This document shows positions 37,201-47,819 of a stretch of DNA of 64,000 bases, piece after piece; position 1 is the stretch's first letter; each line of letters opens with the position of its first letter. The stretch covers positions 2,379,172-2,443,171 of the forward strand of contig NW_002060945.1 of assembly GCF_000150275.1 (NCBI RefSeq), given 5' to 3'. The position numbers and the translations under genes were made by a program. Below the pieces are notes generated by a model. It was given only the letters and a program-made list of their open reading frames with translations, was not told the DNA's origin and did not search any database. This DNA is from Trichoplax adhaerens (Eukaryota; Placozoa; Uniplacotomia; Trichoplacea; Trichoplacidae).

Positions 37201-38942
37201 TGGTGCATTATGAGTAGACTATAAAAGGAGTTCTTGGCGAATGTCACGAGGAATTGTGACTACACAGGTAGTTTGAGCTACATTAGTGCTTTGAAGGAAT
37301 AAAGGTCCCTATTTCTATGATAGAAAGGGTGTTTGCATATCCTGTGAGAACCCTTTACCTCCCTAGTACACAGTCATCGTAACAATAATTATTAATATAC
37401 TAAGTAATGGCTTAAATTTTGCGTTGTTACGATTGTACTGTTCTCTCGCTTTATACGCGCCATGTTAAGTGGAAGCCATTTTACGAGATGTACTTTATTG
37501 ACACTTTGAATGATGCTCTAGATGAATCAGCCTTTGGAGTCAACTTTCCGCATCGATTAAATCTACGGTCTAACTCTCGTCGATCACGTGGCTCGCAAAC
37601 TTTCGAAGGATCACCTGGACAGTCAGGAACTACGACTGTTCGCCTTGAAAGGTTAACTTTAGATGTGCATTTTATGCTTATTGGCCATCGTCATTAAGTG
37701 TTAAATGTAGGAGTTTTCTGAGAGGACTTTTACTGTAATATTATACTTTATCAAACGGAGTTACTATTACTGTACATGATTGCCTTGTAGTTATATTGTG
37801 AAGATATTTTATGTGGTGACTTAGTATTATCTATTACTTTTCTATACAATCTAGCCTTATCCAAGGATTGCTTCAATCGATATCTGCAGACAACCATGGT
37901 AAGCTTTAGGATCATGTAAAATATCTTGTATTATTTTTAGTTTCCTATTTATCCTCGTTTACTGACGCTGTGCTTTACTTTATTTCAATTCAGATGAATC
38001 CGGATCGGAAAACGCCTTTCTACAGCGACCATTGTAAATATTCCAGATTATAAATATGATTTTTGACTCTATTCTCTAAAATATATTGTGTGTTTTGTAG
38101 GAATGCTCTATTTAACTTACACTCCAGCCCAGGAGACTATGCGTGGGGAAGGGGTGGTTTAGATGATATTATTTCGCAGGTAATGTTATATACGTATTGG
38201 CGAGTAATATTGTAGATCCTAATTGATTATTGGGTAACTTATTATTAAGTTGGTATTGTGAAAGACAAGATGATTACCTTGTAGCTGATGTTGGTTCAAA
38301 AATCGATTTACATACTGTCATGTATTGGTGTAAAGTAAGTCTTAACTAATTAATCTTTCTATTTTATAGTTTCTATCGAATCTTGGCGACAGTAGTGGTC
38401 CTCCTCCTGCAAAGAAATCGATCATCGATGATCTACCTCACGAAGTCATAACCAGTGAAATTTTGGGTAAAATATTGATCTATACAGCATGAATTCCTAG
38501 AGCATCCGTGCCGTACGTACTTTTGATTTTTTGCATAGTTGGTATACTAATTATAATTTCTTTCTTTTTGTAACTAGAAACAAACAGTGAATGTCCAATA
38601 TGCAAAGAAGAGTTTAAAGTGAAAGATACTGCGAGAAAATTGCCATGTCAGCATTACTTTCACTCACAATGTATTGTACAATGGTTACAAAGGGTAAGTT
38701 ACTTGAAATAATAGTGATTGATTCTTCTTAAATGTTATTTCACTATGTTTGATTTACTTATATTACAGCATGGCACTTGTCCTGTCTGCCGATTGAATCT
38801 CGCTGAAGGTAGTCCTTCTGAGGAAGCCAATAATGGTGGTAACAGCAGTAGTCGAAGATCTGGAAATTCTCGAAGTCCAAATATTAGCAATTCATCTAGG
38901 AGTAGCCGACGACGATCTGGGCCATCGTCAACTTTAGTTTAA
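34271..38942 (+). CDS. RNF126: RNF126/RNF115-type E3 ubiquitin ligase (zinc ribbon + RING-H2)
   Basis: E3 ligase of the RNF126/RNF115 (BCA2) family, which ubiquitinates mislocalised or endocytosed clients. Eleven in-phase exons give 311 residues, the usual family length: 34271-34354, 36411-36484, 36777-36819, 36896-36950, 37522-37651, 37855-37898, 37994-38033, 38101-38179, 38370-38466, 38578-38693, 38769-38942. The N-terminal zinc ribbon is FCYNC...LCPQCGGGF (C16, C19, C32, C35). The central family block is [20 protein letters not shown]. The RING is C3H2C3: C221-X2-C224, C239, H241, H244, C247, C258-X2-C261 ([31 protein letters not shown]). It ends in a Ser/Arg-rich tail. The start of exon 5 was set by phase at a CTCTAG acceptor. 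Intron 1 is 2.06 kb and rich in palindromic repeats. RNF126 and RNF115 cannot be told apart; it is probably the single pro-ortholog. Confidence 0.92.
34355..36410 (+). other. Intron 1 of the RNF126-like gene, with palindromic repeats and (AT)n
   Basis: A 2,056-bp intron, far larger than the other ten in this gene. It holds palindromic GTACTGTACAGTAC blocks at about 35095-35190 and 35895-35960 and an (AT)10 microsatellite at about 35708-35727. An open frame at 36002-36304 has no splice link to the gene and no recognisable similarity. Confidence 0.6.
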
Positions 38943-39671
38943 TAGGACGCAAATTTGTGACTGGCATTTTAAGGAAAGACGTTTATTTTGTGGAAAATGT
39001 AAAAATTTTACTGATTGCTGGACTGGCCATTATTACAATATGATATATTTCGGACAATAATACTTGAAGTAATTGTAAATGTCTTTTTAAATTGGAAAAT
39101 TGAACGATTCTATCACAAGTTTTAAAAGTAAAATTGTAGTTTGCAACATTTTTGCCATTTGCTACGATTTTTGTCGACATTGAACTCCTTGTGCCTTTGC
39201 TCTGCTGTGCTTGTTATGCAAAAGATACTCGAGTCGTACTTATTAGTGCACGAGTAAAATGTTCGAAATATGGCGTCAACACGCTGTGAATTAATTTCAC
39301 AGTGCAACATAGTGATGATTAAGTGCCAGATACGTGTTCTATGAACAGATCACAAGCGTTATTAGCATATTCTGCAATTGCAATGACGTCAGCATTTTTG
39401 ACTGCGTTTCGGTTTTGATATGTGATGTTATGACCTCTGCATTCTCTCTATTTTGCTAACTTTATTTGTATTTGTTTATAGTATATTGTACTGTACATTT
39501 GGACCATTTTACTATTACTGATTCCGACCGCATAAGATTTGATTCTAAGTGATTGAATAGAATCACTTGATGCGATCTGTTCAGTTTAAGAACTAGAATC
39601 CAGCACGAATGAGCGTCTTTATATTTTCATTAGCTTATGACTAATAACTGTGTGCATTCTCTCAAAGACAG

Positions 39672-39677
39672 AATAAA
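39672..39677 (+). terminator. Putative polyadenylation signal AATAAA for the RNF126-like gene
   Basis: AATAAA lies 730 bp after the stop codon, with a second overlapping-type AATAAA a few bases on. This would imply a long 3' UTR. Unproven. Confidence 0.3.
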
Positions 39678-39879
39678 TTAATAAAGCATCGTGAGCTTAG
39701 ATGGTATTGTCGTTATTGAGTAGCACAACGTTGTAGAATGCTGGCTGGGAGTTTTAGAAAGCAATGAAGAGCAATTTATAGAATAACCATGGTTTTATTT
39801 CAGTACAGTGCGCAGAGTAGTAAGAAATTTGTACAGTTGTACTTACTGTACTACTATACTAGTTTGCACTAGTACTATT

Positions 39880-40483
39880 TAAATAGAAAGGCAGGCAGAA
39901 TAAGAAAGCGTAAACATCCACATCTACTGTACTGTATGCCCAGCCTACACAAATATAATTGAAGAGTAAAATCAATCAGCAAAGTATGAACATAGTAGTG
40001 CGTACAGTATACTGTTTAAATACAGTAGAAAGCAGGCAGCATAAGAAAGTGTAAACGTCTACATCTACCGTACTGTATGCCCTGCCTACGCAAATATAAT
40101 TGAAGAGTAAAATCAAGTAGCAAAGTATGAACATGGTAGTATGTACAGTATACTGTCCAAATAGAAAGGCAGGCAGAATAAGAAAGTGTAAACGTCTACA
40201 TCTACCGTACTGTTATGCCCTGCCTACACAAATATAATTGAAGGTAAAATCAAGCAGCAAAGTATGAACATGGTTGTACTAGGTCTAATTGTACGTACAG
40301 TATACTATTTAAATGGAAAGGTAGGCAGAATAAGAAAGTGTAAACGTCTACATCTACTGTACTGTACAGTATGCCCTGCCTACACAAATATAATATTTAA
40401 AGAGTAAAATCAAGCAGACATGGTTGTACAGTACATACGTATACTGTCCAAACAGAAAGGCAGGCAGAATAAAAAAGTGTATT
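39880..40483 (+). repeat. Minisatellite, 4 full plus 1 partial copies, period 138-152 bp
   Basis: Copies start at about 39880, 40018, 40159, 40311 and 40449. Each reads AAAGGCAGGCAGAATAAGAAAG, TGTAAACGTCTACATCTACC, GTACTGTATGCCCTGCCTAC, ACAAATATAATTGAAGAGTA, AAATCAAGCAGCAAAGTATG, AACATGG, then a GTACAGTATACTGT junction. The last copy breaks off after AGAATAAAAAAGTGTA. GGCAGGC at the unit start and GCCCTGCC in the middle are themselves complementary, so each unit can fold. Confidence 0.9.
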
Positions 40484-40509
40484 GTGTGTATTTTGCCTTG
40501 CTGTACAAA

Positions 40510-40558
40510 CCCTACAGTGTACAGTACATCACTGTACTGTACAGTGTACACTGTAGGG
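40510..40558. repeat. 49-bp near-perfect inverted repeat (hairpin)
   Basis: CCCTACAGTGTACA at the left end pairs exactly with TGTACACTGTAGGG at the right end. The middle (GTACATCACTGTACTGTACAG) is itself palindromic. It sits 27 bp after the last partial minisatellite copy. It could be a cruciform or RNA hairpin. Confidence 0.8.
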
Positions 40559-40683
40559 AGGCAGACAGGCCAGACGCCGTTATCTATGGTGCTACAGACT
40601 TTTCTTTCTTTTTTTAGCTGTACAGTATTGTAATGTACTGGACGGTAGAGACGGGACAATATCAACTGCAGTCTGCAGGTCAA

Positions 40684-43600
40684 TTACCAACTGATAAAGT
40701 AACACAATCGTCTAGAACACTTTATTTTGCAATTTATTTACATCGGAGCGACTTGATCAATGGCTAGAATGTCTTGTGGCTAAGGACACTATTTCTGCCC
40801 TCGTCTAATTGTGCCTTGGATATCCAAGTTGATAGCAGCCGCAACATTATCATCATGTCCTTACTTTGCATTCGAGGTATGTATCTTGTATTCAGCTTTC
40901 AAGGTGATGATCCAATATCTCCATATCTGTAGTGGTCATCAAATTTTCCACGGTCAATACTGGATGATAATACAGTGTCGTAACGGACTCCAGTTCATGA
41001 TCATCATCAGCTACAAATTCATCTACTTTCGTTCTCTTAAATTGATTACTGTGGATAGTGTTGATCGTTGGCGATGCTATCGTCCTAATTATATTCACTT
41101 GTCCAATTGGGATCCTTTCTCGTCTGTTATAGTACAGTACATGAGCAATTTTTTTTTCCCCCCTTTCCATATCTTTTTCATTGATCGTCTTCATGTTAAG
41201 CCAACTACAATCCATTACTCATCATACTGTACCATGACGATGAATAGAAAGAAAGGGATAAGATAATGTTCTTGCCCCAATAACTTAGCATCGCCGTACT
41301 CCAGACAGCAAATTTGATGTCGTCATGTTTGCTATTTCTTTCTATTCAAATAGACGCGAACTTGTACAACACTTTAACAGGGATATCGATGATACGATGG
41401 CATAGACCTTTAAACCAAGTGGATTGATTCCATCTTGTCCATGCAATCATTTCCATACACAATACTATCGAAATCCAACCGATCGATCCTTCTCATTTTA
41501 TTATTCGATATCGTACTACGACTGCTAATCATGAAGGAACATGATGAAGTAAACTTTGTTCATCGATAATCAATTTGGATATCAACGTATTAGAATGTTC
41601 GATGGAAGAGTCCATTTGTACTAGTTATCTACCAAGTTATTAAATCAAACTGACAAAATAGAACACTCTAGGCGTAGTCTATCAGTCTCAACTACCACCG
41701 AATTGAGTCATCATGAGGGTACTGTTGTGCCCAGTTGTGGAAGCGTGATGTTATTGAATTGGAAAGAATCGAAATGGACATGAATCAGTCGTTATACTTA
41801 GTAAGCTTTTCCGATCAACTTTTCTTATTTTGATAATGTTACCTTGTCTTCTGATTGAACTACCATGATAAAGAAAGACTGTAGCTACCCTGAGATACTA
41901 GATTAAGGTGATGGTCTTACCTTGGATAAATGTCATTTCATCATCATCGTCATAAAACCAAACAACATGGTTAAAAATAAACTTCTACATTATTCCAAGC
42001 AGTTGTCTTCTTCTTTAAGCCTATTCAGTATACTTGTCATTCTATCTTTCCATAAATTCGATAGTCGAAGAAGGACTTTCTACCTAAATGGAAATTGTCA
42101 TCCATTACAGAAATAAATGCCATCGATTATGAAATGGCTTACACTACAAATCAACTTGAATCATGTTCTTCCTCTATTTCATAGCACTGTACTGCATGCA
42201 GTAATCTTTTACCGATACAATAGATTTGAACTACAATTAATAAGGAAAAGAGCGACGTTTAGTAAATGCAGTTAATGAAATGAGGGGGAGAAAAAAATCT
42301 CGGTTTTTGTATCCAGTTGGTGTAGTGAATATCTTGCACTATGCTCGCTATTTCTATCCATTGGAATAGAGTTGTCATCCATTTGATCATCATGAATAAG
42401 AATCTGATGTGATAGCGCTAACCCAAGACGAACACTAGGGAAATTCTTGAAAGAGGGAGAGTAAATGAAACATCTAGTTTGATGTTATGCTCTGTCATAA
42501 TACTACAAATTTCCAATAGGATACTGTCTGTCGTTCCAAAGCTCTTCCTTGCAGTATTCCACGTACAATAGCCCATTGCTATCTAATCTTGTAGAAAGAT
42601 AATTTCTCCATTTCTGTACATAATAAAGAAAACAAATTTGAAAGCAAGCCTAAGAGTTATCTTTGTATATTAATGTATTTGCCTAGCGTGACAAAAATTA
42701 TATGTCTTGAATATTGTCCTACTGCTGGTTAAGAGGAGTTTACTAAGAAAAAATTGAATAGTTGTTATAACTAATGACCATTCAAAATATCTAAGATAGA
42801 TGATATTTTCTTCGTCTATCGTTTACTGATATCGACGGCCATTTCGGCAGGAATTATTTTATCATGGGAAATGCATTTGTTGCTGAACTCGTAGAGTAGT
42901 CTTAACTACTGCTTAGTATTTTTATCCCCTGTGAAGTACATTAAATATAAGACTAAAAGATGATTTTTGTTGGCACTTTTTGTCTGTTTTGGCTATCGAT
43001 TTTGTATTGCCATTATAAATTACTCGATAATAACATCCGCTTAAACGACTAATTTCATTTTTTTTCTCCTCTTTATGCTTTTTCTTCCAATACTTTTTCC
43101 CTCTCTCCTTGCTACTTTTCAACCATACAGTAAGAAAAGCAAGAATACGCTGCCCTGGTGCAGGTTAGTAAATCTTGAAATGGTATTAAAGTATAAGATA
43201 ATATTTTCTAAATTGACTTTATCTACATGGAAGAAGTGAAACTGTCATTCAAAAAGTTTCCATCGTAATTTTTCTGTGTCGTCAATGCTGCTAAGTTATA
43301 CATTTTCTTTTTTTTTTGCCGATACTTTTCACCTTTATTGACAATATTGATTCAGGGCCGTTTGTTTGTTCATCGGTAGAGTAGCCTCGTTAATAAGAGT
43401 GTATCGCGATATATTTTCAACTTATTGTTAATAATATGCCGTGATGAATCATTGGCGAAATCCTTTCCTATCCATTATTTTATTCATAAGAGTGAAAATA
43501 AGGGTATTTCTCATCACCTTTGCATCGTCTGATATCATGATTGACTTTGGAATTTTGTCACAATCAGTCACTCGATATCTGTGCGGAATATCATGGACAA

Positions 43601-46600
43601 ATTGTAATTTTAATGCAGCCTGCTACATCTTTAATTCCCTCTCTCAAGTTGAGATTGGCCAATCAAAAAGAGAAGAATATCTTGTAGCATAACTACAGTA
43701 CTTGATCGGCGAATATCACTTTCAATTAATCGACGCTGTGATCTAGTTTGATCAGAGATTTTTCCCATTTCTTTGACTACCTGATACTAAAGGCAGTATT
43801 ATTAATTTAACTCCTGAAGTGATTTTATTCCACTAGTAATATTGTTCATAATGATAATAATAATCATCATCATCATCAATGAGTTCTGTAAATGTCGATC
43901 TATTTCGTCATTCACAATCTAACTGTTTACTTTAGAGATAGGGCTAATTCCTATCCTAGTGCAAATTCCAAAGATCGTTTTCCTTCAAGCTACAAAGCAC
44001 ATCCGATTACATTTATCCATATTCAACAATTTGTCACTCCAAGGCAAAGTAAGATGAAAATTAATTCCACAGTCGGTTACTGTCGTCAAGATAATGAGAA
44101 AGTTCCGCTATCCTCCACTCAATACTGTATCTTCTTAAATACCTCATTTAGCCGGATACTTTTATTCCTATCTGCACAAATAACAGTACATTAAAGTAAA
44201 AATGGATAAGAGAGAATTCTAAGAAAGCAATTTCCCTTTTGAACTACTTGCAAAAATCAACGATAGACTCAGGACGCGACACGTTGATATTATCATGATA
44301 ACAAGAAAATAACCCATTGATGGGTTTTCCTGCCTCTTGTTTTCATGTTGAAGTTCTATTTCTAAATTTACTACATGATAGGGTGTGAAAATGCTTGATG
44401 AAATGTGCTAGACAGAAAACAGTTCAGTGATAATTATAATCATGCCATATAGGCTAGAAAGTTGTTTGCTTTTATTTTCACGCTAGTGTTTGTCATTAAA
44501 TAGAATTATGCTCGTATGTTGACATTTTTTTTCCGATCAGCCATGGCTACTCGATTGACTCATTCCAATCTGATTGATCATCCAAGTGATGATGTGGACC
44601 TATCTATTTTCTTATTTTTAAAGTGAGGATCAAATCATTTCCTGTTTCTCCATGCAAATAAAAAAAAAAAAGCTACGGATAGTGTACAATAACTAGGGCA
44701 AGGATAGTAAGATTGATTTGTAGAATAATGGAGTCATAGAATCACGTAGCATAGAAGAGTTATTGTCGACAAACTGTCTCTCTGTATTGTATAGAATCAT
44801 GGCAAATTTTCCCATGTTTACTCAATCTTATTAATTAAGACGGAATAGATCGACCAGGTGCTGAGTAGAATGAGAGATACAATGTCCAATTTTTTTTCTC
44901 TCTCTCTGTCGATAAGATTGAATTACTCGTTTAGAGTAGTCTTCTCCAAAAAGGTCAAATTGGTAGTCATGGTCAATTTTATAAATTCAGACCGTCGTCT
45001 TAATCTTCATAATAAAAAAAGGAATAGGACAAGAACTTGTATTTCATATTCATGTCACTTTATTACATAAATTAGCTCTTCTAACAAGGCCTATGTTGAT
45101 AGTTTTACAATCTAACGTACAAATATGATGTATCTTGTGATTGCATTACAATCGAAATATTGAAATTCAATTGCCTTTTTTTGGGGGGGGGGGCGACTCT
45201 CATAGCTATCATGCAAATAGAATTTAGAATTTATCTTTTCTACGGTAGAGCATGATCTAAGTATAGAATGAAATCATTCTTCTTGTTGTCATTGCAATGT
45301 CGACAATGCAATAAGGAAATTAATTCTATACACGGAAACTATTCGTCAGCGTTAATTTTCCTTGACAATATGGAAAGAGTCTCTTTTTAGCATTGTCATT
45401 CCTGGAGAATGATTAGGAAGTTGGAAAATCTTGATATTGTACAGTATTAACAAGGTACAAACGGATCAATGTTAGCCAACTCAATTGAATCTTGTATACT
45501 TTGATTCTTGTAGTAGAACGACTAGATTCATACTTTCATTTCGATCCAAATCGATTTTTTTCTACTTGTGGTTTTTCATCATACCTACAAACATTGACTG
45601 TTAGGACTAAAATAACCAGTGGAACGGTCAATCTGATCATTGTCCTTGGCTATGCAAAACATTCATTATATCCCAGCTAATTTTATTTTTTTGTCTCTTT
45701 ATTTTTTATTCTATAAAGACACTGTTTCTTTTACTGTGTTGAGACGATTACAGAAGATTAATTAGAATATTCAACTGTAGCCTGTACTGTTGAAGTATCT
45801 TTATTTTATTAACCTGGATCGATTAGAAGATAAAAATAACTTTCCTCGATACGATCATATTGTCGCTTTACAATAACAAACTTAGCTTGCAGTGGATATC
45901 AATGACAGTATAGACTATCCGGTAATCCATCCTCCAATCAAACTAGTTACATACTATGATGATAGAATATACTCTAGCTAAAAGAATGATCCCTTCCTTG
46001 CCGACAAGACGTACATTATTTCTCAGCTTGACGAACACTGCCAATGATTCAAAGTCGTAAATTGACTTTGTAAACTAGAAAGTAGAATAGAAAGAAATCT
46101 CGGATAAAAAAAGGAGTGATTGCTTCTTGTCAAGTCATTGATGCTATAAGCAATATTTGTTTGATTAGAAAAATAAATGAGTAAAAGAATTTTAATCAAT
46201 GTAACCAGATGTAAATCAAATTAATTATCATCTAATTTCCTAACTTGCACCTACTGTATTGTGATCTCGATCTCTATCATCCTGTATTTCATTCTCCCCT
46301 ATCCAGCCAAAAAAAAAAAAAATGGATAAGTAGCCCCTTGAATCCCTTGAGCCAGATTTAGAGTTTTTCTCATCTGTATTAAATTCCTTTAGGCTTTTAA
46401 ACTGTCTCTTCTCTTATTCTAATAAATATTCTCTTGATTCCATCTCTACTTGTCTACATTCTACGTAATGCCACTACTGTAGCTTCACATTCAATGTTAT
46501 ATCTCTATAAAGTATTTCTCCTCTGATTGCAATTGTAATCACTACCGAGTATCTATCCCTTTCTTCTAAGCTCTACCTGATAGAACTACATTCACATCAA

Positions 46601-47819
46601 CAGTTACATTTTTAAAATAGTTCCCTGATTGCCATTCTACTTTGTGCCTAAATTGTGCAATAACACACACCTTTCACATCCTTCGCAATAATACTATAAG
46701 GATAATGATTTTGAGTAATGGAAAAAATTTAAAAAGTGCTGCACAAGTATTATAATCTCCTCTGCCTTTATAAAATGATCGGGCTAATCATGTACTGTGT
46801 TAAGGCACATGCTTAATCAAGATCCTTTCGAAACAAACGATAAAAAAAGGTTTTAAACTCTCGAAACTGTGATCAATTTTATGTATAGAAGAGCTAGGGA
46901 TTAGACTTGAAATAACTAAACTTCTATATTTAAAAAGAAAGGTATTCAACCTTTCCAACTATCCTTAAATAGGTGAATACAATAATAAACTAAAGTGATT
47001 TGTAACCTACGGTAGACATTGATTAGATTTTAATGGAGTCTGATGAATCATGACTCTCTTTGGCCCGAGAAAAAAAACTTGACGTCTTACCCTAGGCGTT
47101 CCTTACCATTTAAGCCATAATTATCATGATATTAGTAATATACACGGCATAATCTTCCATGGCAGTACAACAAGACAGAGTTTCAATGTTACACTAATGA
47201 AAAATGCTGATATGTATATTCTAGAGATCTCTTTTGCCCTTTTGACATTCAACAAACATCAAATCCAACATTGTGCTCGAGATGAATGTATCGATTGCAA
47301 ACATATTTTGCTATCGGAATTCGAAACTTTTGCAGTAGCACTAAATTAGTTTTCATCAATGAAAACAATCCAATTTTCCTGCTTGGAAATAGAAACACCA
47401 TAGCATGTTGAGAATGAACATCACTTTTAGGTTAAATCTAGAAATTTAAAACGTTTTAAAATGGCACTTAATTCGTAAAAACTATCCATTAGGGATGTAA
47501 TTTTCTTCTGTTACGTGTAAATGGTTGTGTCAAAGAAGCTTGAGAATACGCACAACTTGTGCGTTAATTAAAGAGGTCTCAAGTCTGAAATTATGCTTAG
47601 CTTGATATCATAACTGTTTCAAATATATCCTTTGTTATCTATAACGAAACTGAATTTTTTTTATTTTCCATTTACACTGAATTAATATTCATCCTATTAC
47701 AGCTGCAAAGTTTTACGACATGTGAATAACTGTACCAATTTATAAAGTCTTTTTGCTTATAAATAAATTCCAAATACTCGTATTAAATAAGAATTCTAAG
47801 TTTTTTTCTTCGTTTGCAG
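40684..47819. other. Gene-poor 7.1 kb upstream of the visible UNC13 exons
   Basis: No exon with recognisable similarity was found. Open frames of 60-150 codons (for example 40811-41266 + and 40892-41215 -) have no splice support, overlap each other on opposite strands, and resemble nothing I know. The stretch has T-rich and ATC-repeat low complexity (near 43860-43880) and an 11-G run at 45183-45193. It may be a large first intron of UNC13, since the visible UNC13 frame lacks the first strand of its C2A domain. Confidence 0.4.

Noticed and set aside
37419-37521. Extension of RNF126-like exon 5 upstream of 37522
   Set aside because: The frame stays open, but only the CTCTAG acceptor at 37522 restores phase with exon 4; upstream AG sites give a frameshift.
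40354-40683. 109-codon minus-strand frame and two plus-strand frames
   Set aside because: They overlap the end of the minisatellite and the hairpin; repeat-derived.
40811-41266. 151-codon plus-strand frame and the opposing 107-codon minus-strand frame
   Set aside because: The two lie antisense to each other, neither has convincing splice sites or recognisable motifs, and both lack a good start context. They could be a decayed gene, but this cannot be supported.
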